41,899 nt of DNA from CAG-273 sp963560005 (GCA_963560005.1 CAUWNG010000024.1:1-41899), one strand, 5' to 3'; positions 1 through 8,672 are shown, counted from the first letter of the stretch. A program made the numbers and translations. The notes: generated by a model not told the origin, from the sequence alone.

Positions 1-87
1 TTTAGGGCTTATGTTTAAAATTTTTTGGGACATTTTCAAAAATCATTGACATATTAGTCTCTGTAACTTTTTGTAACCTTATATAAG

Positions 88-124
88 AAAAGTATAAGTT
101 TAAATTCAAAAAACTTATACTTTT
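88..124. terminator. Terminator-like hairpin after the anti-sigma gene
   Basis: A 14-bp inverted repeat (88-101 paired with 111-124, ending in AAGTATAAGTTT/AAACTTATACTT) lies just past the stop at 132. The A and T runs at its two ends allow it to work as a rho-independent terminator in either direction. Confidence 0.7.
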
Positions 125-131
125 CATTATA

Positions 132-1268
132 TTAATTTATAATAGTTTTACTAAAATCTTCTCCTCCTATAATCTCTCCTGTTGTAGCATCAACATAGTA
201 TGTATATCCTAAATCTTGAATATTAAAAGATTTATTAGTTGTTTCTGAACTTGGTATAGAATATTCTATTGTAACTTTCCAAGCCTTTCTTATATGCTTA
301 TTAGTACGATATTCTATATATTTATTATCTGGATACTCTATTGTATTTCTTTGCTCACAAAATTGTTTATAATTATTCGTCCTAGCATATGCTTCTCCAT
401 TCATAGAAACAATACTTAACTCTGTGCTTGTACTCTTTATTTCATATTTTAAATTTGTTTTCTTTTCTTCCATTAAAGCTTTCTCTTTTGCTTGTTCTTC
501 ATCTATTTCAACAGAATTATTCTCATAATTCTCATCAGAAACAATAAAATAATAAATTTCGTTTATTTCTGGAACAAATGCTATGCTAATTTTATTATAT
601 TCGTCAACCAAGCCATCATATTCTTTATAAAAATTTACATACCAAATATAAGCATTTGCTTCTTTTTCCATATTTGAATCAATTTCAACATGCGTATATT
701 CGGATAAATCATATTCTAATTCCTTGCATAAATTTCTTGCTGTTTTTTCTGCTTCTTGTTTTGTTGTATGATATCCTTCAATATCTTTTTTTAATATTTC
801 ATCTATAAATATAGATAAACCTTTTCCTCCTTTTGAATCAATTTTGAGTACAATATTATTAGTAGTTTTGATATTCCAATTTATTTTATAGTTAATAGCA
901 CTTTTCTCTAGTTCTATTGATTCTATTTTTTCATTATCATAGCCAAATTTTCTTAATAGTTCTTCTGTTCTTTCTTTAGCTTCATCTTCTGTTATTAGAT
1001 CTTGCTTTTCTTCAGTTGAAATGTTTTCTTCTAAAACTTGCCCTACTACTTTTTCTGGTTTTTCCCAAATTGTTTCTATAACTTTCGTTCCCGCATAAAC
1101 TACCCCAGCAGTTATTAATAAACTTGCACAAGCTGTTGTAAGAATTTTTAACCACGAGTGATGTTGTTTTCTTTGCTTTAATGTCTCTCTAATAACTTTT
1201 TCACATTCATCTGGTATTTCTGACTTTAAATTTAAGTCATGATATAATTTTTTTTCTATATCATCCAT
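132..1268 (-). CDS. Membrane-anchored anti-sigma-like protein with YcdB/PepSY-like domains
   Basis: This 378-residue protein probably restrains the sigma factor encoded just upstream. Residues about 1-37 are a cytoplasmic segment, the likely sigma-binding part, followed by one membrane helix (about 38-60, LKILTTACASLLITAGVVYA). The long extracytoplasmic part ends in AWKVTIEYS and YTYYVDATTGEIIGGE, which resemble PepSY/YcdB repeats that bind peptides or sense the envelope. The start overlaps the sigma gene by 13 bases, the usual arrangement for an ECF sigma/anti-sigma pair. No zinc-binding HCC anti-sigma motif is visible, so the function rests on topology and neighbourhood. Confidence 0.6.
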   Translation of the reverse strand: MDDIEKKLYHDLNLKSEIPDECEKVIRETLKQRKQHHSWLKILTTACASLLITAGVVYAGTKVIETIWEKPEKVVGQVLEENISTEEKQDLITEDEAKERTEELLRKFGYDNEKIESIELEKSAINYKINWNIKTTNNIVLKIDSKGGKGLSIFIDEILKKDIEGYHTTKQEAEKTARNLCKELEYDLSEYTHVEIDSNMEKEANAYIWYVNFYKEYDGLVDEYNKISIAFVPEINEIYYFIVSDENYENNSVEIDEEQAKEKALMEEKKTNLKYEIKSTSTELSIVSMNGEAYARTNNYKQFCEQRNTIEYPDNKYIEYRTNKHIRKAWKVTIEYSIPSSETTNKSFNIQDLGYTYYVDATTGEIIGGEDFSKTIIN

Positions 1269-1796
1269 GTCTTTTTTTCTCCCTTCTCTATCATTTTTTT
1301 AATTTCTTGTACTGTTCTTGTTCTTTTAGTCTTTACAGTATTTTCTTTTAAATTTAGAATATTCCCAATCTCTTTATCTGTAAATTTTTCCATATAGAAT
1401 AACATTATAATAATTCTTTTTTCATATTCAAAATGATTACAAATAAATTTAAAGTCTAATGTTGCGTCTATTAATTCTGTATCTAAATATTCACTTTCCT
1501 TATAATCTTTCACATCTTCTAAAGAAATAATATTGTGCTTATTTCTTTTTTTATACATATCGTTACTTTTACTAATTAAAATTTTAATTAACCATGACTT
1601 AAAACACAAAGGATCTTTCAGCTTTTTTATAGATTTAAATGATATAAGCATTGTTTCTTGAATTACATCAAAAACATCATCATCTTTCTTCAATCTTGCC
1701 TTTGCTATTTTATATAAATCGTCTTTAAATAACAATATAAGTTTTGTAAATGCTTCCTCATCTCCGTTTTTGAGCCTTTTCTACAAGTTCCTCCAT
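1256..1796 (-). CDS. ECF sigma-70 family RNA polymerase sigma factor, read through a +1 CGGA recoding site
   Basis: The product directs RNA polymerase to a small regulon. Region 2 (FDVIQETMLISFKSIKKL) and region 4 (FTDKEIGNILNLKENTVKTK, a helix-turn-helix) are clear. The ribosome-binding site AGGAGGA at 1801-1807 points to the ATG at 1796, which reads MEELVEKAQK and then meets CGG AGA TGA. Skipping the C at 1766 gives the canonical continuation AQKGDEEAF and a 179-residue protein, the usual ECF size. Initiation at the later in-frame ATG at 1735 would cost the first helix of region 2. It overlaps the anti-sigma gene by 13 bases. The family call is firm; the recoding is inferred from the shared pattern at five sites. 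Confidence 0.85.
1763..1766 (-). other. CGGA +1 recoding site 1 (sigma factor, codon 11)
   Basis: The zero frame reads CAA AAA CGG AGA TGA. Reading CGGA as one glycine gives AQK-G-DEEAF, the family consensus. The zero-frame stop comes two codons after CGG. Confidence 0.8.
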
Positions 1797-1902
1797 TTCT
1801 TCCTCCTATCTTGTTTGCAAACTTGATACACTTATAAGACTTTTTCTATATAATAAAAAGTTTCATTTTCTCTAATTTTTATTTTTTTCTTATATATCGC
1901 AT

Positions 1903-1940
1903 AAAAGAATTATGCTTTTTATATTAAACATAATTCTTTT
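1903..1940. terminator. Bidirectional terminator-like hairpin
   Basis: A perfect 12-bp inverted repeat (AAAAGAATTATG at 1903-1914, CATAATTCTTTT at 1929-1940) sits right after the stop at 1949. It has A/T tails on both sides and separates the two sigma modules. Confidence 0.7.
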
Positions 1941-1948
1941 ATATTATT

Positions 1949-3187
1949 TTATCCTTCTATTTTTCTCACATCAATCTCATAAATTTGACAAGGATAGCTC
2001 TCTAGTACAGTTCCTGTATAAAACACTTCTATTTTATCCCCAACTTTATACTCTGATGTGTTATCTACACTAACCAAAACTGCATCTCCAATGTTTTCGT
2101 CTTCTGACTTTACAATAAGCATTTTTTCATTTTTATCAGTAACTTCACCTATAAATGATGGTGCTATATCATAAGTCGTTGAATCTTTTGAATAGTTTGC
2201 TACAAGCAATGGTTTGTATTCTTTTGTATCTACATCATAATCTATAACTCCTTGTAACACTAATACTATATTGATAATGTTTTCATTTTCTACTAAATCT
2301 ATTGTATAAATATTGTTTGGAATATCATCATAAGTTGTTACTTTTGTATCTGCCCCAAAAGCATCTCTGGTGTTATCGTAAGTTAATATATAGCCATCAT
2401 CTTTTTTATATTCCAAGTCTGTGATAATTGGATTTCCCTCATTTGTATATAAAACAATTCTTATGAAGTCTGACTGTCTATTTTTATTATTTGCATTTGT
2501 ATTTGTATTTGTAATAAAAGAATCCAATCTACTTTTATTAAATACTGCATTGTATGATATTACTACACAACCGTCTTTTATGGCTTGTTGCATTGAATAT
2601 TCTTGTGGTATTTCTTCTAATAACTTTTGCTCGTCTATATTATTATCTATTATATCTTCTATAGTTTTCAATTCGGAATCTGTTATCTCCTCTTGTTTAT
2701 TATCTTTTTCAATAGCCTTGCAATCTCTTTTTATTATATAATGTTCTTTATCATCTATTATAATTTCGTAACTATAAATCCCGTTGCATAATTCTTTATT
2801 ATATGTAAAGTCATTTAATATTTGCTTTAATATAAGTGCATCTTCGCCAGTTATTGTAATATTTGGTATATTATTATATCCATTTACTATTACCTTTGTG
2901 TTTGATATATAATTATTAAATTCATTCTCAAAATCTTCGTATTGCATAAACCAAGAGCCAATTTTTATTTCATCATATCCATTTAGCATATTAAAATCTA
3001 TTACTTTATAGCCGAGTCCAAAATATTCAATTGTTCCACCATCCATAATAACTCCTGCTGGATTCTGAATACAGAATATTGGTTTTTCTTGTTTTTGCAC
3101 TCTACTATAATCTAGTGTAAAAAATATTAATCCTAAAATTATAATTATTCCTAATATAATAAGTAATACTTTTATCTCTTTTTTCAT
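1949..3187 (-). CDS. Membrane-anchored extracytoplasmic protein, partner of the membrane-fused sigma factor
   Basis: I do not recognise a firm family for this 412-residue protein. It has one N-terminal membrane helix (about 8-25, rich in Leu and Ile) and a long outside part. The last 60 residues (KVGDKIEVFYTGTVLESYP) resemble the small beta-barrel of DUF3221-type proteins. I prefer the ATG at 3187 over the GTG three codons earlier because AAAGGTGG lies about eight bases ahead of it. It starts 23 bases after the stop of the membrane-fused sigma gene and is surely co-transcribed, so it may sense the signal or be an envelope target. Confidence 0.55.
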   Translation of the reverse strand: MKKEIKVLLIILGIIIILGLIFFTLDYSRVQKQEKPIFCIQNPAGVIMDGGTIEYFGLGYKVIDFNMLNGYDEIKIGSWFMQYEDFENEFNNYISNTKVIVNGYNNIPNITITGEDALILKQILNDFTYNKELCNGIYSYEIIIDDKEHYIIKRDCKAIEKDNKQEEITDSELKTIEDIIDNNIDEQKLLEEIPQEYSMQQAIKDGCVVISYNAVFNKSRLDSFITNTNTNANNKNRQSDFIRIVLYTNEGNPIITDLEYKKDDGYILTYDNTRDAFGADTKVTTYDDIPNNIYTIDLVENENIINIVLVLQGVIDYDVDTKEYKPLLVANYSKDSTTYDIAPSFIGEVTDKNEKMLIVKSEDENIGDAVLVSVDNTSEYKVGDKIEVFYTGTVLESYPCQIYEIDVRKIEG

Positions 3188-3210
3188 CTTTACCACCTTT
3201 TTCCTTCCTA

Positions 3211-4098
3211 TTATTTAGACACATTTTTATGTGTTTTTTGTTGGTGTTTTACAAAAATAATTGTAAAAATTATTGTAAAGAATAAAAATATACCTGTAAA
3301 ACTTAATATTCCTATATCAGAGTATGTATTATCACTTTCTTGAGACTCATTTATTTCTATTACTTCATTTTGCATAACACTATTTATTAATTCTGAAGAA
3401 TCTACTCCATTTTCTACACTTGAAATTATTTCACTTTCCTGTTGTTCTGTTTTTTCACTTTCTATGTCACTATCTATACTTATATCATTACTTATATTTG
3501 TCTCACTCTTTGTTCTATCTTTCACATTGCCCTTTATATATAGTAATATTCCAACTATAACCATTGAAATATTTCCTAATAATAGTCTTAAAGTATATAA
3601 TGAAGTATAGTATTTCCATTGTATTGTTCCCATTGGTATATCTAACAATAAAGATATTTCTTTAAAAGACAAGTTTGATAGTATCTTTAGCGATACAATT
3701 TCTTGCTCTTGTTTATTTAATTTAACAATAATTCTATTATAAGTATCATTATCAATTATTTTATTTATTTCTTTATCTTCTTCTGTTATATAATAGATTT
3801 CATCTATATTCATTTCTTGTTTTTTCTTTCTTAAATAATTAAGTGTTTCGTTCTTTGTAAAAGAATATAGCCAACTTGCCTCATTAACTGTTGGAAGTTT
3901 ATTTTTATCTGTTTGAAATATTTTCAAAAAAATAGTTTGAACTAAATCTTCACTATCTTCTTTATTTTTTAAAATAGGAAAAACTATACTATAAATTAGT
4001 CTATTATACTTTTCATATAAATCATTTAATTTATTTACATTACCTCGTTTTATTTCCTGAAAGAGTATGTGTAATTCTTGTTTTTTTAATTTATCCAT
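3211..4098 (-). CDS. ECF sigma factor fused to a C-terminal membrane domain
   Basis: Residues 1-172 form a full ECF sigma factor: region 2 includes KEDSEDLVQTIFLKIF and region 4 includes LSFKEISLLLDIPMGTIQWK, a helix-turn-helix. Unlike a standard ECF factor of about 180 residues, the chain continues to 295. There is a membrane helix at about 175-190 (ISMVIVGILLYI), an acidic Ser/Glu-rich loop of about 70 residues, and a second helix at about 264-282 (FTGIFLFFTIIFTIIFV) with a basic end. The factor therefore appears tethered to the membrane, perhaps released by proteolysis or self-inhibited. The neighbouring 412-residue membrane protein is its likely partner. Confidence 0.7.
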   Translation of the reverse strand: MDKLKKQELHILFQEIKRGNVNKLNDLYEKYNRLIYSIVFPILKNKEDSEDLVQTIFLKIFQTDKNKLPTVNEASWLYSFTKNETLNYLRKKKQEMNIDEIYYITEEDKEINKIIDNDTYNRIIVKLNKQEQEIVSLKILSNLSFKEISLLLDIPMGTIQWKYYTSLYTLRLLLGNISMVIVGILLYIKGNVKDRTKSETNISNDISIDSDIESEKTEQQESEIISSVENGVDSSELINSVMQNEVIEINESQESDNTYSDIGILSFTGIFLFFTIIFTIIFVKHQQKTHKNVSK

Positions 4099-4213
4099 AC
4101 TTGCCTCTTTTTATAAAATAATATTTTACATTATTTATACTAACATAAAATATTGTATTTAGCAACGATTTTACAGATTACAAACATAAACCCTGAAATT
4201 TCAGAGCAAATAA

Positions 4214-4259
4214 AATGGTGTATTATCCCCTTTAATTATAAGATAATACATCATTTTTT
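4214..4259. terminator. Strong hairpin terminator, usable in both directions
   Basis: TGGTGTATTATC (4216-4227) pairs with GATAATACATCA (4242-4253) with one G-T pair. TTTTTT follows on the plus side and a T-rich stretch follows on the minus side. On the minus strand it ends the candidate RNA just upstream. Confidence 0.75.
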
Positions 4260-4261
4260 AA

Positions 4262-4560
4262 ACCCCTCATTCCTTCGCTTTTTTATGATAGTCTAGTATG
4301 TAGATTTATAAATCTACTGCAGGTGCTATTTTATACAAATATTGTGCATCCTTGCCCACACTTTTTACACCTACAGATCCCTTAATATAACAAGTTTTGC
4401 CACCAATAACTCTTTTTTTATTGTGAGTTTGCGTTACGAGATCTCACTTACGCATTTTGTACTAATAGACTGTTAATACAAATACGAATGAATTTTACTG
4501 CATCGGCTCATTACACCTGTCACTTTTTATTTTGCAACGAGTTTATGGCATCTCTCGTTT
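4262..4560 (-). ncRNA. Candidate structured noncoding RNA
   Basis: The stretch 4099-4608 holds no convincing gene. About 300 bases of it are visibly richer in G and C than the AT-rich surroundings and hold repeated short pairings: GTAGATTTATAAATCTAC (a perfect palindrome), GCGT/ACGC, and GTGAG/CTCAC, two of which overlap as in pseudoknots. On the minus strand it ends at the strong hairpin 4214-4259. Such an island with stop codons in every frame and its own terminator is typical of structured RNAs; the Clostridia raiA motif is one family to test. Strand is inferred from the terminator and the neighbours. Confidence 0.4.
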
Positions 4561-4608
4561 ATTTATATCTTATTTTTTATTCCATTTCTTCTTCCTCTTG
4601 CATATTTT

Positions 4609-5094
4609 CTATTCTATCTCTTTTTTTTGCATTTCGAAACTAGCATTAAAATAGTTACTAATTTTTTGAATATATCTCAAACTTTCTTTTAAAGTTTTTA
4701 CATCTTTACCAATTTCCCAATCACATACAGGTTTCAAACTATAATTTTTTGTACTAATATTTAACTTTTTAGCTATAACAAAAGTAGTAGCAATATTTTC
4801 TGCTTTTATTTGTTCAATGTATAGGTCTAGATTATATTTTGACACACTATCGTCTCTACAATTGCTACTTATGTCATTTACAATATTAGATATGTTTTCT
4901 ATTTGATTATCTGCAGAATATTCAATTTTTCTTAATTTGCACATATTTTTTATTATATTTTCAACATATTCTTTATCCAGTTTTGTCTCTTTATGAATGC
5001 TAATATTTAGTTGACTTATATCATAAACTTCTTTTGTTATATATTGATATTCTCCGTTTTCGTCTTTTACTCTAGCAATTTTGTTTAATGGCAT
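4609..5094 (-). CDS. Hypothetical protein at the ICE edge
   Basis: This 161-residue soluble protein has no family I recognise. It is mostly helical and charged, with CDWEIGKDVKTLKESLRYIQ near the end. The ATG at 5094 follows a good GGAG site. The reading frame ends soon after an A8 run (about 4621-4628) with KKEIE; a one-base slip there would give KKRDRIENMQEEEEME, a tail like those of other ICE proteins here. Its place last in the ICE-side operon, after the adhesin and its terminator, suggests an accessory role. Function unknown. Confidence 0.6.
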   Translation of the reverse strand: MPLNKIARVKDENGEYQYITKEVYDISQLNISIHKETKLDKEYVENIIKNMCKLRKIEYSADNQIENISNIVNDISSNCRDDSVSKYNLDLYIEQIKAENIATTFVIAKKLNISTKNYSLKPVCDWEIGKDVKTLKESLRYIQKISNYFNASFEMQKKEIE

Positions 5095-5169
5095 TTCTCC
5101 ATTCTTTTATTCTTGTTTTTTCTGTTTCTTCCATAATCAATTTTCATTCCTTTCCGTATTTAAAAGCAT

Positions 5170-5205
5170 AATAGAGAACAAATAGTTTTCTACTTGTTCT
5201 CTATT
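5170..5205. terminator. Terminator after the adhesin gene
   Basis: AATAGAGAACAA (5170-5181) pairs perfectly with TTGTTCTCTATT (5194-5205) fourteen bases beyond the adhesin stop. It shows that the adhesin gene truly ends at LPRTGF. Confidence 0.75.
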
Positions 5206-5218
5206 TTATATATTTTTA

Positions 5219-7816
5219 TTAGAATCCTGTTCGTGGTAACTTTCTTACTTCTAGCTCTTTCTCATATACCTTAGTTGTATGGTTATCTTCATCCCATACC
5301 AAATAAGTATCATTGTAGCCCTCTATTCTTGTTTCGTTTGTAAATGTATCGTCATTTTGTACTGCATCATTTACAATTGTAAAAATATATGGATCTATAA
5401 CTGATTCGAAACCAATATCAACAGTTCCAAAATCTGCTTTAAATTTTGTAACATATTCTCCTTCTTCTAATTCTATATTAGAAAAATCAATATATTTATT
5501 TACTTGTGTATTTAGATTATCTTTCAATAATCTATAATCATTTTTGTTAGTTTTATAATAAATAGCATAGTCTAAATCTTGATTATATGTTCCCGTTATT
5601 AGTTTTGTAATTCTTACATAATCAGTTGGTAAATAGTCATACCAAGTAAATTTATCTAATTTCGTATTTCCAGTATTTTTGATATGAAAATCGTATCTAA
5701 TTTCTTCATTTGCAGTTGTTTGAATTAGACCTGTTTTTTCTATATCAACACTTGGCTTTTCTGGCTCATTTGTTACATTAAGCTCTACTATTTCTCCATT
5801 CTCTTTTATTTCAACTGTAAACTCATTTTCATTTAGCAAATACCACTTTCCTGACTTTGTTTCTTTTACTGTATATATGCCTTTATCAAGTTTTTTAGTT
5901 ATAGCAATTCCGTCATTATCTGTAATAATTGTATCAACCAGTTCTTTATTTACATAATATACTTCAAATTCCACATTAGGTATTGGTGTTCCCACTTCAT
6001 CACTTGTAATATGGCTATCATCACTACTTACTTTTAGGACTTTTATTTGCCCCTTAATTCTCTCGTTTTCAATAGTAAGTCTTGATACTTCATTAGTATT
6101 AACTGTAACTTTTATAAGTTCTTCATTTAGTATATGCATATCGTCAGTTGCAATTTCTTTTAATGTATATTCTCCAATTGGAAGTCTTGAAGTTGTTGCA
6201 ATTCCGTCGGCATTAGTTGTTATTTCTTCTACCACTTCATTATTAGAATTTATCACTTGGAATTTTACACCTTCTAATTTATATTTTTTATCTTCTGCAT
6301 CTACTTTTAGTACTTCAATTTGACCTTTTAATTTTTCATTTTTTATAGTAATTTCTGTTAATTCGCTCCATTTAATTTCTGCACTATATGTTTCATTAGA
6401 TATTTCATATATTGCATTTGTTTTTAATTCTTTTATAGAAACCATACCTGTTCGTATGCCTTCAATATATGCAATTCCGTTTTCATCTGTTGTAGCTTTG
6501 TATTTAAAACCATCAGAATCAGTAACTTCAAATTCCACATTTGATATTGGCAATTTTTCATTATCTAAATCAACTTTATAAATTTTTAAATTTCCTACTT
6601 TTCTTTCATTATCTATATTAACTGTGGTAGCTGCTCCAAAAGTTAATGTAGCATTTGTTTTAGTAGTATCTAAAATATGTTCTTCGTCTGTTTCTAATTC
6701 TGTTATAACAATTTTACTTGGTTTTAAATTTTCAATTGTTATTGTACCGTTTTTATCTGTTACAAAATCTCCAATGTTTTCTCCAGTTTCATATTTTACA
6801 TTAAATTTTATATTTGCTAACTTATCTCCTGTTTTTTCGTCAGTTTTTATAATTTCTAAAGTAGCATTGTTGGATGCTATCTTTAGACTTGCTCTAGCAG
6901 ATGTGCTTTCGTATGGATCCGCAGCGATTACATAATCTTGAAATTCTTCATTTTCTGCTTCTGCGTAAAAAGCTGGACATGTCTTCACCCTTGCATTGGC
7001 AATATCTATTGTTCCGTTTATATCTTCCTTAATATTCTTCTTTAGTATTTTAACTTGTATTGTATTACCACTTCTACTATAAATAGTTCCTGTTGGAAAG
7101 TTTCTTAAATTCACATCATAACTTCCAAGTTCCTTATTTGAATTAATTTTATATTCTTGTACTATATACTCTCCCGAATTATATAAATCACCTTGTTTTA
7201 CTATTTCTACTTCTGCATCTCTATATTTGTCTGTTCCATTTTTAGCTCTATTGTATAGTTTTTCTGCCGCATCCAATACTTTTTGACCTTTTCTTTGTAG
7301 AGATGATAAAGTAAGACCTGCATCCTTATCAGACTGTAAAAGTCTATCTGCTACTTTATATAATTGCTTTGGACTTTTATTATTAACCAAACAATGTACT
7401 ACTATTTTTGTTACAAAGTACCAGTCATCGTCTGACTCTACGGTTGTATCTTTCCAGGCCACTCCCATATATCCTTCATATAGACATCTCCATACTTTTT
7501 GGTCTTTTAAAACTTCCTTAATATATGAATCGTATCCTGAAAAGTCTGTTGCACCAGAGCCTACTCCAGGTTTTGAAGGCTCTATACAGAATGCTGGTAA
7601 CTTTTGTTTTGTATCAGGATCTATATAATACACTTTAACTACTAATTTTATTGCCCCTGTTTCTTTTATTTCTAAATATCCAGGTAGCTCTTTTTCACCA
7701 TATAAATGTGAGGTATCTCCTATTTGCAATGTTGCAAATGTTGGTATAGTTATATTTAAAATTGTTGCTAGTATTAGCAAACACACTATTATTTTTTTAT
7801 TTACTTTTTTTAACAT
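5219..7816 (-). CDS. Large secreted Cna-B (SpaA-type) adhesin with thioester-like domain and terminal LPRTGF
   Basis: The 865-residue product probably mediates contact between cells during conjugation. I chose the ATG at 7816 because AGGAGG precedes it and a signal peptide follows (about 1-28). A thioester-domain-like region carries the motif AFCIEPSKPG with Cys77. Four Cna-B repeats follow (about 317-405, 407-496, 497-586, 588-685), each with a Lys in the first strand (such as EVLKVD) and a Glu late (TLKEI), as needed for isopeptide bonds. A DUF11-like domain (about 688-850) precedes KLPRTGF. The protein stops at that motif, with no hydrophobic helix and no basic tail. A sortase gene lies two genes upstream. 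Confidence 0.85.
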   Translation of the reverse strand: MLKKVNKKIIVCLLILATILNITIPTFATLQIGDTSHLYGEKELPGYLEIKETGAIKLVVKVYYIDPDTKQKLPAFCIEPSKPGVGSGATDFSGYDSYIKEVLKDQKVWRCLYEGYMGVAWKDTTVESDDDWYFVTKIVVHCLVNNKSPKQLYKVADRLLQSDKDAGLTLSSLQRKGQKVLDAAEKLYNRAKNGTDKYRDAEVEIVKQGDLYNSGEYIVQEYKINSNKELGSYDVNLRNFPTGTIYSRSGNTIQVKILKKNIKEDINGTIDIANARVKTCPAFYAEAENEEFQDYVIAADPYESTSARASLKIASNNATLEIIKTDEKTGDKLANIKFNVKYETGENIGDFVTDKNGTITIENLKPSKIVITELETDEEHILDTTKTNATLTFGAATTVNIDNERKVGNLKIYKVDLDNEKLPISNVEFEVTDSDGFKYKATTDENGIAYIEGIRTGMVSIKELKTNAIYEISNETYSAEIKWSELTEITIKNEKLKGQIEVLKVDAEDKKYKLEGVKFQVINSNNEVVEEITTNADGIATTSRLPIGEYTLKEIATDDMHILNEELIKVTVNTNEVSRLTIENERIKGQIKVLKVSSDDSHITSDEVGTPIPNVEFEVYYVNKELVDTIITDNDGIAITKKLDKGIYTVKETKSGKWYLLNENEFTVEIKENGEIVELNVTNEPEKPSVDIEKTGLIQTTANEEIRYDFHIKNTGNTKLDKFTWYDYLPTDYVRITKLITGTYNQDLDYAIYYKTNKNDYRLLKDNLNTQVNKYIDFSNIELEEGEYVTKFKADFGTVDIGFESVIDPYIFTIVNDAVQNDDTFTNETRIEGYNDTYLVWDEDNHTTKVYEKELEVRKLPRTGF

Positions 7817-7831
7817 TTTTAAAATCCTCCT

Positions 7832-7858
7832 AAAAAAAAGAAGCCCTAATCGGCTTCT
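7832..7858 (-). terminator. Hairpin terminator or attenuator directly before the adhesin ribosome-binding site
   Basis: On the minus strand AGAAGCC, a short loop and GGCTTCT are followed by TTTTTTT, which runs directly into the AGGAGG of the adhesin. It would stop most transcripts from the 265-residue gene, so adhesin expression needs read-through, a factor that opens the hairpin, or an unseen promoter. Confidence 0.75.
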
Positions 7859-7874
7859 AAAATTTTCTTTTATT

Positions 7875-8672
7875 CTAATCCATAAATTCTTGATAAACAT
7901 AAGCTTTTGTGTCATATAGCGAATATGAAGTTCCTCGACTATTATATCTGTACTCATCTTCTATGTAAACTTTTACAATATATCCACTTAAAGCTAATCC
8001 ATTAAGTTTGTAATCACTATATGAAAACCAATTACTTGTTGGTTTTGAAGTAACAGCTATTGCATATCCTCCAAATTCGTCATAATCGCTTTGACTTTTG
8101 ATTAAATTATTTAGATAATTAACTGCGTGTGCAGTTTTTTCTGCATTATATTTCGTAAAATGCGTATTAGCTAGCTCAGTATTTATTTCTTCTTGTTGCT
8201 CTTGCTGTTCTTCATTTTTATTTTGTTCTTCCTGTTCTTTTGGTTGGTCATTTTCTTTATTAGTATCGCTATTTTGTTCATCAGTATTTTCTACTTTATT
8301 TGTATTGCTATTATTTTTATTATTAGTTTTATCTTTTGTTTTATCTTTTGTTTCTTCTTTAGTATTATTGTTACTTTTATTTGTTGTACTATTCTTTTGT
8401 GTATCATTTAAATTTTTAGTTTCTGTATCTTCACTATTACTATTTTCTTTGTTATTCTCATTTTCAATAGAGTTGGTTTCAACCAATGTATTGTCTAATT
8501 CGTTCGAAGTTTCTAAATGAGAATCAGTTAAACTCTCTATATTTGCCATTGTATTTATTAAGTTTGTACCAGTTTCTACTGTTGTATTATTCGGTTTAAA
8601 ATAAAGTACACATACTACTGCTATCATGATAATCAAGATTACAACAATAGCAATCAATACTTTTTTTCTCAT
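7875..8672 (-). CDS. Membrane-anchored surface protein with a long Asn/Thr/Glu/Lys spacer
   Basis: The 265-residue protein starts with a signal-anchor helix (about 4-25, VLIAIVVILIIMIAVVCVL). A disordered spacer of about 110 residues follows, rich in Asn, Thr, Lys, Glu and Gln. The last 95 residues form a compact domain (for example YAIAVTSKPTSNWFSYSDYK) of no family I know. The ATG at 8672 is placed by AGGTGAT. The spacer would carry the C-terminal domain through the thick wall. It stands between sortase and adhesin in the ICE operon, so it probably belongs to the cell-contact apparatus. The spacer is also the source of several false frames on the opposite strand. Confidence 0.6.
   Translation of the reverse strand: MRKKVLIAIVVILIIMIAVVCVLYFKPNNTTVETGTNLINTMANIESLTDSHLETSNELDNTLVETNSIENENNKENSNSEDTETKNLNDTQKNSTTNKSNNNTKEETKDKTKDKTNNKNNSNTNKVENTDEQNSDTNKENDQPKEQEEQNKNEEQQEQQEEINTELANTHFTKYNAEKTAHAVNYLNNLIKSQSDYDEFGGYAIAVTSKPTSNWFSYSDYKLNGLALSGYIVKVYIEDEYRYNSRGTSYSLYDTKAYVYQEFMD

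Noticed and set aside
1..131. ICE end or attachment site at the left edge
   Set aside because: No repeat matching the region around 27505-27603 was found, and no integrase is present, so the left boundary stays open.
5101..5160. Short overlapping frames of about 20 codons before the 161-residue gene
   Set aside because: The ribosome-binding sites are poorly spaced and the products are featureless; at most they are leader peptides.
7817..7957. Longer N-terminus of the adhesin
   Set aside because: The extra codons cross a terminator and precede the signal peptide; AGGAGG marks the ATG at 7816.
8193..8520. Plus-strand hydrophobic frames opposite the Asn/Thr/Glu spacer
   Set aside because: They are the complement of a low-complexity coding stretch; Phe/Leu/Ile runs arise from Lys/Asn/Glu codons.
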